This document shows positions 10,660 to 22,348 of a DNA stretch of 64,000 nucleotides, in pieces (position 1 is the stretch's first letter; each line of letters begins with the position of its first letter). Source of the DNA: Austropuccinia psidii (lineage: Eukaryota > Basidiomycota > Pucciniomycetes > Pucciniales > Sphaerophragmiaceae). The notes beneath the pieces were generated by a model that was not told the DNA's origin, made no database searches, and worked only from the letters and a program-made list of their open reading frames with translations. The position numbers were made by a program, and so were the translations under genes. The stretch covers positions 47,200,196 to 47,264,195 of the forward strand of contig JALGQZ010000003.1 of assembly GCA_023105745.1 (NCBI GenBank). The letters are read 5' to 3'.

Positions 10660-12098
10660 TGTCAGGTTGAGTCTATGTAGAAGTAGTGATTAGGCTATTT
10701 AAAACTTTAACTGTGACTGTTACATGTGATAAAATATTTAAAATAAAGATATTTATAGAGAATAAGGGTTTATAATAAAATTAAAAGGGCTTTACTATTA
10801 TACAATAGTGGTGGTGAGCGCTGTTGAAAGCCCTGGGTGCAGCTTTACCTGTTGGATGACAATAATAAAGACTACAATAGTTAAGATTATAATTATACCT
10901 GGTTATTTTCCAGGAGTATAACTGTTTTGACAGTTGTACTACGTAGGAATTTAAGAGCAGGATGTGGAAAGCTTTTCTGGCTGTGAAAAGCCCTCCTTTT
11001 ATCCTGAAATGGGGTGAAAAGGCTGCTAGACTTTTCCACATGGAGGAAGTGAAGATTTTTTTGCTCTCTGAGACAGGATTGTGGCTTGCAAAGGCCTGTA
11101 TAGCCTGTATTGGGCTCAGATGTGGTTTTGACACCACATCTGGGCAGTTTTCACCAATACAGGGTGAAAATTTTCATCTGGGGACCACATAGCCTTCTTC
11201 TGACGTGTATGATGCGTAGAATGCTGTACAGAAACTGTATGGGACCCCAGTATTGACTTACTTATGAGGTATTGAATTATAAAAATGCTTCTTTGTCTTT
11301 TTGACACCTCATAATCATGGTTATGGGATATTATCCCATGGTAAGGCTGTATTGGCCAGAATGTGGGATTTTGACCTTGAAACAGCCATACCTTTGTCAG
11401 TTATTGAGATATCAACCTCACAATTGGTTCCGTGTGTAGCCCTGTATGTGCTCTACACAATGGTACCTTATTTGATATGGTTATCATTAAATATGGCAAA
11501 GTTATCCCATGTACAAGATATTTTGTACATAGTCATGTTTGAGGCAAAAAGCTGTATTGGGCTTGTTTGCCCCATAACCTTTGTTCTATTTGAGATATGA
11601 GGAAATGGATGACACCATGAGATAGCCCTGATTGTGCTCTTTCCAAAAAGACCCCACTTTAGGTATCTCAAACTAAAACTGTAGAAGGTAGATGAGAGGT
11701 GAATGTTTTGTTCACCATTATTTGGCCTGAATTTGACCATAACCTCTGTAATACTGGTGCTAGCTCAGTTTGGCTGGTACCATTGTATAGCCCTGACTTA
11801 GAGCTTCATTCTGCATACCCAATTGATGAGGTTAAGCCTCTTAACCTGTATTTCAGATGAGAGGTGAAAATTAAGGTTTATCCTCATCAACAACTTTGAG
11901 CAGGAATAACTTTGTTATTCTTTGTCCTATGATGATGGGACTTGTGTATTTGGAAAGGGGTGAGTTTCCTCTTTCTTTTTGATGCCTTTCGAGCTAATTT
12001 GGCTCAACTCCATGTTATGGTGGTATCTTGGCTATAACATTGGTTTATGGTATTTTGGCTGTCATGATTGTGCTCTGGTTCTGCGTCACAGGCTGACA
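10660..12098 (-). repeat. 5' LTR of element A (G1 family)
   Basis: 1439 bp, minus strand TGTCAGCCTGTGACGC ... CTCAACCTGACA, ends TGTCAG/CTGACA. It matches the LTRs at 39055-40492, 61247-62680 and 23381-24797 along its length. It contains the conserved 17-bp palindrome at 11323-11339. Confidence 0.95.
11323..11339. repeat. 17-bp palindrome in G1 LTR
   Basis: ATGGGATATTATCCCAT: 8-bp arms around one base. The same palindrome sits at 39812-39828 and 62002-62018 in the element C LTRs. Confidence 0.75.
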
Positions 12099-12993
12099 AA
12101 ATAATACCAAACAGAAAGGTCCAATTACTCCAAGGTTCAAAAATATTACCAAAATTAGGGATAATGAAAAACAAGTATAATGGAAACTCCAGTAGCCCCA
12201 CAAATATCAACAATAATGAATATTCTTACCCCAAAATAGAAATCATAAACCACTTTGGTTTCTCAACAACATATTCAAGGTGAATAATATTAACATAATC
12301 TAGCCCACAATCATGGATCCTCACTACACCATAAAAAATATCAAGAAAAAACCAATAATGGAAAGAGGCACCTGGTAAAAGGGATAACTAAAATATCTTA
12401 TAACAAGAGAACAAAAAGGGCAAAAAAATACTATAAACCTGCTCCAAATTAAAAATCATCCTCAAACTTATCATTACACTTGGCACACAGGTATAAGAAT
12501 TCAAGTCCAAAAAGAATCTTCCTAAGAAATAAATAAGAAAATAAACCTGGTCAGAACAAAATTAGGTCAAAATGGGGCTCTGAAATATGATAATGAAGGG
12601 AAACTTTCAGCAGGAAAAGCGGTCAAAGTATCTAGCTTTAGGACCTGCAAGTCCCAACAAGTGAGGCAAAAAAACTAATAAATCTCTTTTTTGTAACAGT
12701 ATCTGAGAATAAAAAAACTTATAATTGGAGGGAAATAACCTCTTCCAATATATATATGAAGAATGAAATAGCTAAAAAATATAAATACTTATTATTTCCA
12801 GAAATTTTCTTTTAGATTTCCATCTCATGTGAATTATTTATTTTTATCATTCAGTATCAAAAACACACAATCAATTGAAACATATACTGTTATATATATA
12901 TATTTCTTTTATTTTTTGTCTTATTATCCAAACTGAATTATTTCCATCTAACTTATTCATACATATCTAGAAAAATAAAAAAATAATAATACA

Positions 12994-13030
<37 letters not shown>

Positions 13031-13951
13031 CCAACAAAGGGTCATCTGATAATGATTTCTTTTGTTTGATATGTTGAAGAAAATCCACAGATGAGAAAAA
13101 TGAATAAATTCACCTACCTAAAGCTCCATTGTACTCTTTTTAAAAAATTCGCATAATGCAAAAAAAGGGAAAAATTCAAAACAACAAAAAAACAAAAAAA
13201 TTAAACCAATAAAAAAAACAACCAACAAAAATTAAAAAAACATTAAAAAAAACAAGAACAATGAAAAGAATTCAAAAAGAAGAGAAAAAAATGATTGTGA
13301 TAGAAAAAGAAGGGAACTTCACTATAATGGGAAGTGTAGAAATTACACAAACAAAATAAAGAATTTCTTTTTGACAAGAAGTAGAAGCTTGATGAAACCT
13401 AAAAAATTAAAAAAATCACCTGTAGATAGAAAACAAAAATGAATGCTTCAAATTTGAAGTATTTGCACTGGGACACCAAAAAACCAAAAACAATTTTTCA
13501 TAAAAAAATAAAAGGAAAATGATATAACAAAGTTCTAAGCACTTATCTTAATCATATGATCCTATTATATTAATTTAATTTATTTTTATTTTTTGAATTG
13601 GTACTTTTTTTCAAATATATATATTCCTTATTGTTAATTTCATTTATAATACTGATATTTTTTAATTATTAATAAAATAATTTAAATATTATCTTTCCTG
13701 TATTTTTTAAATACTTTATCTATTAAAAAAACTATTATTCCATATATCTTTAATTTATTATTTATCCCATTTACATTTTAAATCTTATTATTATCAATAT
13801 TTCCTTAGATATTTCACTTTTAATTTAAATTAATTTTTTTCTAAAGAAAACATTTATTTATAATTCATATTACTTCTTAGTAGTTTTTGAAAAAAAAGAA
13901 GATTATTGATTTATACCATTAAACTCCAATTTATTATGACAGGAGGTTAAA
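12099..13951. other. Unrecognised AT-rich region right of element A
   Basis: No ORF above about 70 codons that I recognise. It contains a (TA)n microsatellite at 12996-13029, and A-rich low-complexity sequence at about 13140-13300. It is the left neighbour of an L4 solo LTR, and the sequence continues at 15877 on the other side. Because that continuation ends in a polypurine tract and an L5 LTR, at least the right part is probably the decayed body of an L5 element. Element A was inserted at its left edge. Confidence 0.5.
12996..13029. repeat. (TA)n microsatellite
   Basis: Uninterrupted TA dinucleotide run of about 34 bases. Confidence 0.95.
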
Positions 13952-15871
13952 TGTAAGATGTGACTATGAAACTGATGATAATATTACTATTAATCAACAG
14001 TACTATGTCTGTTCTTATGAAATATAATAATAAAATATTATTATAACCACAATTAAATAATTAAAAAATTATTTCTTTCACGTGTTAAGCACTACTAGTG
14101 ATTTTAACAGTGAGCAAGTAATTGTCTACAAGAATCAATTACAAGAAGAATTTAATAATAAAAACTTCTTTATTAAAATAATAAAATTATTTTAATATAT
14201 AATTATCTTTTGCAAGAATAATTATAAAGATAATTCTTGAAGAAAACTATTACTAGAGAAAAACTTTAAGAATTAAGAATAAATGACTCACTAATACTCC
14301 AAAGAACTTATTGATAGATAAGAGTAGAGAAATTTGACGTGGAATTGTGGATTTAAGGGATCAAAAGGATTTATAACAGTATTACAACAATATATAGTTG
14401 GATTCTAGGATTTCACGTCTTTCTGGATGATTTGGAAAGATTTAAAACACTTAAGAATAGCTTTAACTAATACTTACTTGTTGGTAATAAAGATTTAATA
14501 AATTGATAAGATGATGATAAGGAAAAAACAGCAAGAAGAGGCTTCTTTTAAGTCAACAACAGCTCACAGAGGCGTGCCATGGAGCAAACTGAAAAACCAG
14601 TGAGTGAGAAAGCAATAAACCCTTTTGGATTAATGATTGCATCATCTGTTGTCACGTAAGATTATCATAATTACTTAATTGATGCTTTTACGTGACTACC
14701 AACCCCAATATGGTTAAGAATAAAAGGAGTAACATCTGTAAATCTTCTTTTATTCCAAATAATCATTGATTTCTCAAAGTTATCAATGTTATTGCCAATT
14801 TCATCACAGGTTGTAATTACTGTGAATTTTTGAAGATTCAGTGTTTCACGTAGAATGGTCAAAAATGGACTGTAAGTAAAACTTTTAATTTTACTAGTAA
14901 AACTATAATTCTTTTTGGTTGTACCATAGATAATACAGTTCTCCATTGGTCGTGAAAGTTTCAGAAGGATTCATTAAGAATTGTATTTTTAACGAATTTT
15001 TGAAGTTTTTACCTTATTTCTATGTAGAATTGCAAATAGCAGTATTTTGCTGGTTGCTATGAGGTAAATCAATGAATATGGATCCCAAAAGGGTTTAATT
15101 ACTCTTTTAGGGTCTAGTCATGGAAAGTCATCAAGAATTGACGTGGTTACAGGAGTCTAAGTAGCTTATTACCTCCTTGGCACGTCAAAATAGCAGGTTA
15201 TTTGCTATTTTTCTTATGATTACAGTAGGTGTAACTTGGTAACCAAGTTCCCAAAGAGTTTTAGTTTACCAATTGGGCCAAGATGAGCCATGGATCCATG
15301 CTCTGGAGCTATCCACGCCTCTGAGGCCTCAGAAGTTGGGTACCCTGGCTCTCTTTGATGTCTTTTGTCCCCCTTGCCTAATTTTTACGTCAAAATAGTA
15401 ATTTAAGCTTAAAGTGAGATATCCACTATGGGTGTACCAAAAGTCCATGTAAGAATACCATGATATTAAGTGCTCAAAACATGCATAACACTATTCTTAG
15501 TGTATATGTAACATGGGATTTCTCACTTTCCCATTATTTTGGCTAAAAATCAAGAAAAACAAAAATTTTCACGGATCTTTTATGTGGTATTAATGATGTG
15601 GTATTGAAGTATTTTCCATTTTACCACCTCAAATACTTAAATTGAGCTTATTCACTCTATGGAGCTACCCTAGGTGAATTTTTGTGTAGAATCCAAATCT
15701 GGTCTTAAATCCATGGATTTACTTACTCAATAAAAAGTTATCATCTTTTCTGAAATTGAAAATGATGAATTTTGGATATATGCATGACTTATGAGTTTTG
15801 CATAATTCAAAATTTCTTTTTAAGATAATTGTGGCCTATTTGGGTATGTAAAATATACCTCAAGGCTCACA
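13952..15871 (+). mobile_element. L4 solo LTR
   Basis: 1920 bp, TGTAAGATGTGACTATGAAAC ... CTCAAGGCTCACA, flanked by TTAAA at 13947-13951 and 15872-15876. Nearly collinear with the L4 at 53672-55594. Many of the differences between the two are CG to CA or TG. Orientation by convention, see element F. Confidence 0.95.
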
Positions 15872-15876
15872 TTAAA

Positions 15877-16059
15877 GCTATGGTAAAATTATTAAATGAA
15901 GAGGGGGGCACAAAAAAATTAATAACAATCAGTGAAAATGTAATTCAGAGCTCAAACGAAAAGGATTACATGGGTATTAATGTTACAGAAGGTGCATATG
16001 GGCTCTCAATATTAGTAAATACAATAAAAGGGACAAAATCAATCAAATTAGTCAAGTAA
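15877..16059 (+). pseudogene. Unrecognised coding remnant
   Basis: About 60 codons after the L4 LTR: KAMVKLLNEEGGTKKLITIS and onward, ending TAA at 16057-16059. With the LTR removed, the frame runs back to a TGA 4-5 codons upstream (QEV before KAM). I cannot assign it to a family. Its place upstream of a polypurine tract and LTR suggests the 3' part of an L5-family polyprotein. Confidence 0.35.
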
Positions 16060-16749
16060 ATGCTATAAACTGAATTTTCTCAATAATAGTCCTTTATGAG
16101 ATGTTAAACTGTCTAAATAATATTTTTTATCAATAATAAACCAAAATTACCTCAAGGAAAAGTCCTAAGTATGACCTTAAACTGCCTCATCAACATCAAT
16201 TTCATTATAATCAAAGTCTCAAGTCTAAAGAAGAGGTCCTGCACAAGAATGTAAGCTGTACCAGTTTCTTTTATTAATTATTTTCTGTAAACCCTGGGGG
16301 AGAAATTAAATTAAAAGGCATTATTAGTAGCTGGAAGTATTTTATCAAATGGAGAGGTAAAATACCCTCAAAAAGTATTGATGATATTGGAAAAGGATTG
16401 ATATAATTAGGAAAACTGAGGAGACAAAAGAAATCAAATCAAGGGGGAGGAATGGAAGATTCAAAATTTAAACAAAAAATAATGAACAGAATTTTTTAAA
16501 AAAATTTAAAATTTAAGAAGAAGATATAGAATACTTTCCATACTTAAAGAAGATCAAAATAGAACTTGGAAGAAAGAAAACAAAAAAGAAGCTATTTAGA
16601 TTCAAAATTAACATAAAAAGCCACAAGCATAAACCAGCTACTAAATTGATTAAAATAAAATGTTTGATAAAGGGAAACTATAGCTTATTAACCCAGAATA
16701 CTATGCTTGAAACTGGAATTCTGGGGACTGCATTAAATGGAGAGGGGGG
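16060..16749 (+). mobile_element. 3' end of an L5-family element, with polypurine tract
   Basis: A noncoding or decayed stretch ending in GGAGAGGGGGG (16739-16749) directly before the LTR terminus TGTGG. A polypurine tract at this spot primes plus-strand DNA synthesis and shows that the LTR at 16750 is a 3' LTR, not a solo one. No clear ORF. Confidence 0.65.
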
Positions 16750-17871
16750 TGTGGTATTCCATACCTTTTGGCCCAGTTTCAAGAAACGCTTGAGAAGTTA
16801 AGGTTGGAAACATAAAGATTTAAATGAATAATTTAGGAGCTCACAACTCAAAATACATTATCAAAGTCACAAAAAACCAGGAATAAAATCAATAGTATGG
16901 AGGAAAGGAAGTTTTTTAGCCTTTAACACAGAAATACCCAGCATATTTTAAGAATTAAATTGATAATTAATGAATTAAATATTATGGTGTTATAAATGAA
17001 ACATAGCTTAATACATACAGAAAACACAAAACTTCATATACAAAGTATCAGTATATCAACCCTAAATCCACCAGGAATATTATATTACCAAGAATTACAT
17101 TAACAAAAATACAGTTCATGTGACACAAGACTCATCTGAAAGTATTAAATTCAAATTAATGAAAGAAAAATCCACTAAAAAAGTTGAATTGTATAACAAT
17201 ACAGACACCCAGATAAGGGGATGCAATTCACATGCATGAGATCTGTAAATGACAGAGCCACAGGATCATTAATTTCAACTCAAATAAACTTCAACTAGCT
17301 ACATGCAAGTAAAATACACCAAACTCTAAATTACACAGAAATTGAATCTATCAGCTATGGCAAATAAATAACTATTCCCACATTAAACAGCTTAATAACT
17401 TGACATTACAAAGTATTACAAAAAAAAAGGAAATATCTCTGTCATATGACACAATCCTTGATTTTACCTACCAGAATTAATTTGTCAGAGCTTTGAGAAC
17501 TGCATAATAAAATAAAAAACAATTCATCTGATATTTTCTATAAATTTCCATCTCAGACAAAACATTGTAACCTTAATTTTGGCCAAACAAATGATACAAA
17601 TAGATCAGTAACATAACATCATTCACAAAATGACCATCAGAAAAAGTATCTCAAGGGGAAAAATAATATTCATATGCAGAGCCAATGGGTACATCTCACA
17701 ACATCAAAGGAGGCCTCTTTTCCTCATTTCCTCCTCTTCTCCCCATGCAATTAATTATATACCAAGAAGGGGAATAATTATTTGTCAGTTACTAGTAGGT
17801 TGCTCTAGAAATTGCTTCTATTATATTACATTAATAGTTTTTAGAAGTAGCTGTAGTTAGCTGTAGGTCTG
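16750..17871 (+). repeat. L5 LTR, truncated
   Basis: Starts TGTGGTATTCC like 7271 and follows it for about 1.1 kb, including the ATATACCAAGAAGG block (17757-17771 against 8350-8364). It stops at the L4 LTR at 17872. The last roughly 0.7 kb of L5 is missing and does not reappear after 22348. Confidence 0.85.
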
Positions 17872-18043
17872 TGTGAGCCTTGAGATAAATTTTACATACC
17901 CAAGTGGGCCACAATTAAGATTGAAAGAAATTCTGAACTATGCATAACCCATAAGTCATGCATATATTCAAAGTTTCACATTTTTTATTTAAGAAAAGAT
18001 GAACAATGTTTTTGTTAGTAAGTAAATCCATGGATTTTAAGGC

Positions 18044-18630
18044 TGTTAGCTGGGGCCTGTTTTGTGGCTTCCAGACTAAAATAATAGGAATTTATTAACT
18101 AAAAAGAAGTGGAATACTATTATTTAAAGTAATAGATGTGTAACTTGATTGAAAATTTAGTACTGTTGGAATTTAAGCTTCAACAAGTATAATAAATTCT
18201 AAAAGTGAATTGAATCACTTATAAGTGAGACTGCTAATATTTCTAAAATAAAATGTAAGTAATTTCAATTGTAAAAATATATTTGGTTAAGAGCTCTGAG
18301 GATTGATTCAAAGAGAATTAATCCTCTTTAAATATTGTATTCAAACATTTGAAATCAAAATAATGTGAAATAATTTTTTTTGAATGAAGAAAGATTTGTT
18401 ATGGTAACAAGAGCAAATCTAACAACAGAGCTAATTACATAGTGGGAACATATTCTGCAACACAAGAGTAATCAGTAATACAAACAAGATCTAATTCACA
18501 TTATAATAATATGAATTAATTTAAGTAATTGAAATTTATACAAAATATTGAAAGAAAATGAGATGGAAATTTAAAGAAAGTAATTGGAGTCTGTATAGCA
18601 GGTAAAGGTTTACATGCTTGCAGGCTTACA
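18044..18630. repeat. N1 left LTR
   Basis: 587 bp, collinear with 20022-20606. Confidence 0.9.
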
Positions 18631-20021
18631 TTTGGTAGTAATAAAAAAAATTAAGGAAATTATTTAGTTATAATAATATGAATAGGTTTGTTGAACGTTT
18701 GTAATGATTTCCTTTATATTTGTATTTTTATAATAAAAGTTGTTTCTGTCCTCTGTAGAGTAGTAATAATTTTTTTTAAAATTATTATTTTGTCTTTATT
18801 CAATATACCCTCATTACATTTTTCTTCTTGTAGTATGGATTTTATTAATGTATTTAGTCTACTAATATCATTAGCTGAGTTTAGTAAGTGGTAAATATCT
18901 TCTTCATTGTTAATGGAAGTGGTAATATTTTTTAATGTAGCTGATACTTTTTCTATTGTTGAAATAGGTTGATTGTTTACTTTTCTTTCAATGTAATTTT
19001 CAATTTTATTCAATATTTTTTTCTGTACTGTTTGTTATTTCAGATTTGGGTTGTATTTCTTTACTAACAGTCGTGTTGCTTGGATCCCAGGTATCTATAT
19101 TATTTACGTTATTAGTTTTTGCAGCTAGATTATTGCTATTATTACAAGCAGTATTGCTAGTTTCACTTGTAATAATGATTTTTTGAGCTCAAACTAGAGT
19201 ATTGTTTAATATAGGCAGCTATTTACTTTATCTGTCCTACCATTGTAATAGAGACCAGACTGTACATTTTCAAAGCAATTAGGTATTGAAACCTTTCATA
19301 TGGGGTCATCAGCTGTATATGATGAGGAGTTGAAAATATTACTGCTACTCCTATCTTATGAAGCTGTATTGGTTTCGGTATTGTCTTTGAAGTTTGATTT
19401 ATATTGGTTTTTTTCCTTTGTTAGCATGGTTTTTTATTCCAAATCAGGATTATACTTAACTTCTGCCGTCGTAATTTCGCATTTGTTCAGTTTCCTATCA
19501 GAATGCTCACTATTTACAGCTTTATTTGGCTGTAAACTACTGTATTCTGAATTTGGATTGTTAGAGCAATGACAAAGTTTCCATCCTTCTGAACAGGTAG
19601 TAGGACTTCTTCCTTGACAACAAAAAGCAGAATGATTGAAAGAATGGTTACTGGTTATCATTTTGGATAGATGACCAGTAACAATACTTTAGTCTTTCAA
19701 GAACAAAGACAGGCGTTGAAAAGCTTCAATTTAATGGGGGGCTATATTCGTCGAAAATTGATTACTGGTTGTGGGGAATGGTACTGATGGCTCCAACCAG
19801 AAGTTTGAGATAATGAGTCTATAGCTTAAATTTTTTTAATTATAGTACTATAGAAGAATAAAAAGAAAGATCATAATTTAAGCGTTGATTTTTAAATTTT
19901 TGACAGAAAAGGAGGTTATAGAAAAAGAATTTTTTATTAATTACATATTTTGACTTTTAATTAATTTATTAGATGTAATTGATTGATTAATTAAAAGTAA
20001 TATTTCTTTGAATATATTATA
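18631..20021. other. N1 internal region
   Basis: AT-rich, with no protease, RT or integrase motif. The largest open stretches are a minus-strand 99-codon Lys/Ile/Asn-rich frame (19013-18714) and a minus-strand 75-codon frame (19661-19434) with a Cys cluster (FCCQGRSPTTCSEGWKLCHC). I recognise neither. They may be remnants of a Gag-like ORF or chance. Confidence 0.5.
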
Positions 20022-20606
20022 TGTTAGATGGGGCCTCTTTAATGGCTTCCAGACTAAAATACTATGTATTTAATAAACTAGAGAAGAAGTTGAATACTTT
20101 TATACAAAGAAATAGACTTGTCACTTGATTCATGATGTATTAATGTTAGAATTTAAGTTCCCACAAGTATAATAAATGCTAAAAGTGAATTGAATCACTT
20201 ATAAGTGAGAGCACTACTATTTCTAAAATAAAATTTAAGTAATTCAAATTGTAAAAATATAATTTTTAAGAGCTTTAACGATTGATTCAAAGAGAAGTAA
20301 TCCCCATTAAATATTGTATTTACAAATTTGAAATCAAAATAATGTTAAATAATTTTGTTTTAATGAAGAAATATTTGTTATGGTCACAGGAGCAAATCTA
20401 ACAACAAAATTTATGACATAGTAGGAACATATACTATGACACAATGAGTAATCAGTCATAGAAACTAGATTTAATTAATATTATAATGATATAAATTTAG
20501 GCATTTGATATTTATACAAAATATTGAAAGAAAATGAGACAAAAATCTAAATAAAGTAATTAAAGTGTGTATAGAAGGTAAAGGTTTACATGCTTGCAGG
20601 CTCACA
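20022..20606. repeat. N1 right LTR
   Basis: 585 bp copy of the left LTR. The two copies differ at scattered bases, so N1 is not recent. Confidence 0.9.
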
Positions 20607-22348
20607 AGGCCAGATTTGGAATATACACAAGAGTTCACCTGGGGTAGCTCCATACAGTGAATAAGATTAAATCAACTCTATGACATGTTAATATGGAAAA
20701 CAATTCAACACCACACCATCAATACCACATAAAATAATTGTGAAACTTTTTATTTTGCTCAATTTCATGCCAAAGTAATGGGAAGGTGAGAAATCCCATG
20801 TTACACATAAACTAATATGAGTGTTATGCCTGTTTGTTTAACTTAAAAAGTTGTATTCTTACATAAAGGTTTGGTACACCCATGGTGAATATCCGTCTTT
20901 AAGCCTTAATTAATGTTTTTGACATGAAAATAGCTAAGGGGGACAAAAGACATTAAAGACAGCCACGTTATCCAACTTCTGAGGCGTCTGAGGCATGGAA
21001 AGCTCCAAATCTTGGATGCATGGCTGATCATGGCACAATTAGTATAGTAAAAACTTTTGGCAACTTGGTTACCAAGTTAAAATCCCACTAAATCATAGGA
21101 AAATTGCAAATGAGTTGCTATTTTTTCATGACAAGGAGGTAAAGAGAAGCTCTGACTCCTGTAACCATTTCAATTATTAACTATTTTCCATGGATAAACC
21201 TTCAAAGAATAATTTAAACCCTTTTTGGACTATTATCCATTCATTTACCTCTTGGAAGACAGCTATACTATGCAATTTGCAATTCTATATATAAATAAGA
21301 TGAACACTTCAAAAATTCATTAAGAATACAATTCTTAATTAAACCTTCCAAAGCTATCTGGACTAATGGAGAATGATATGATCCATAAAGAAGCCAATAA
21401 ACGTATTATAACTTCATACTTAAAATTCAAATTTTTACTTACATTCCATTTCTGATGATTCCATGTGAAACACTGAATCTTCAAAAATTCACAGAGAATA
21501 CAACCTGCCATGAAATTTCCAATAAGGTTTATAACTTTGAGAAAGTAATGTTTATTTTGAAACAAAAGAAGAGTTACAGTTGTTACCCCTTTTATTGTTA
21601 ACAATAAATGGGTTGGTAGTCACATAAGAGCCTTAATCAAGTAATCTTATGTGAAAACAGATGATTCAATCAATACTCAAAAAACAAGAATTGTTTTCTC
21701 AATCACTGGTTTTTGGTTTTCTTCATGGAACACCTCTGTGAGCTTCTGTTGACTTAGAATAGGCCTCTTCTTTCTGTTTTTTCCAGATCATCTTATTATC
21801 CAATTATATCTTTAATACCAACAAGTAGGTATTAGTGAAGATCTTTTCTTAAGTGTTGTCAATGCCTCCAAATCAATCAAAAAGACATGATATAATAGAA
21901 ATATACTATTTACAATAGTATCTAGAAACTATATTTTTGTAATATTGCTATGAAGAAATTTTGATTGTTTAAATACACAATTTAGATTTTAATTCTCTCT
22001 ACCAATTGTTTTAAAGGTTTCATTGGGGTATTGGTGAGTTGTTTTTAATAATTCTTAAGTTTTGATATAGTAATAGTTTTCCTCAAGAATTATCTTTATA
22101 ATTAATCTTTCAAAGGATAATTATATCTTAAAATGATATATTATTAAATACTTCTTGTAATTGATTCTTGTAGACAATTACTTCTTATCATTGTAAGCAC
22201 TAGTAGTGTATAGAAAGTAAAGGAAATAATCAAGTAACTAATTATTTTATTGTGGCTATAAGGAATTTGCTTATTACATTTCATTAGAACAGTCATAGTA
22301 CTGTTGATAATAGTAATATTATCAAAGGTTTCATAGAAAAATATTACA

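Larger units (their letters stand above)
1..12098 (-). mobile_element. Element A: G1-family Ty3/gypsy retrotransposon, 3' end outside the window
   Basis: Read on the minus strand: 5' LTR (12098 to 10660), primer-binding site, spliced gag leader, gag, protease, reverse transcriptase, RNase H and integrase, running off the window in the middle of the integrase core. The order gag-PR-RT-RH-IN is that of Ty3/gypsy elements. Alignment by eye with element C (39055-62680) fixes the domain limits. Three solo LTRs of other families interrupt it at 272-1188, 4837-6789 and 7271-9201. Many stops and frameshifts make it inactive. The bases next to the 5' LTR are AAATA (12099-12103). The matching TSD copy would lie left of the window. 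Confidence 0.93.
18044..20606. mobile_element. N1: small LTR element without recognisable pol
   Basis: Two direct LTRs of 587 bp (18044-18630) and 585 bp (20022-20606), starting TGTTAGNTGGGGCCT and ending GCAGGCTNACA, enclose only 1391 bp. The flanks are AGGC at 18040-18043 and 20607-20610 (4-bp TSD), inside the L4 LTR, and removing N1 restores the L4 sequence. TTTGGTAGTAATA follows the left LTR, a possible primer-binding site, which would make it plus-oriented. Too short for gag-pol: a non-autonomous element. Confidence 0.9.
17872..22348 (-). mobile_element. Inverted L4 LTR, split by N1, with unequal flanks
   Basis: Two halves, 17872-18043 and 20607-22348, form one L4 LTR in reverse (plus strand TGTGAGCCTTGAG ... 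ATATTACA). The insert between them is N1. The flanking five bases are GTCTG (17867-17871) on the left and AAGAC (22349-22353) on the right, so there is no target duplication. The left neighbour is an L5 LTR and the right neighbour is G1 integrase. This points to recombination between L4 copies at two sites, or an adjacent deletion. Confidence 0.82.

Noticed and set aside
12996..13029. (TA)n run as a centromeric or regulatory signal
   Set aside because: A single short microsatellite in AT-rich sequence, no supporting context.
19300..19572. 90-codon plus-strand ORF in N1 as a gene
   Set aside because: Hydrophobic composition typical of antisense AT-rich sequence, and it overlaps the minus-strand Cys-rich frame. 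No support for either as a real protein.
17872..22348. Simple solo LTR insertion
   Set aside because: The flanking pentamers GTCTG and AAGAC do not match and the neighbours belong to different elements.
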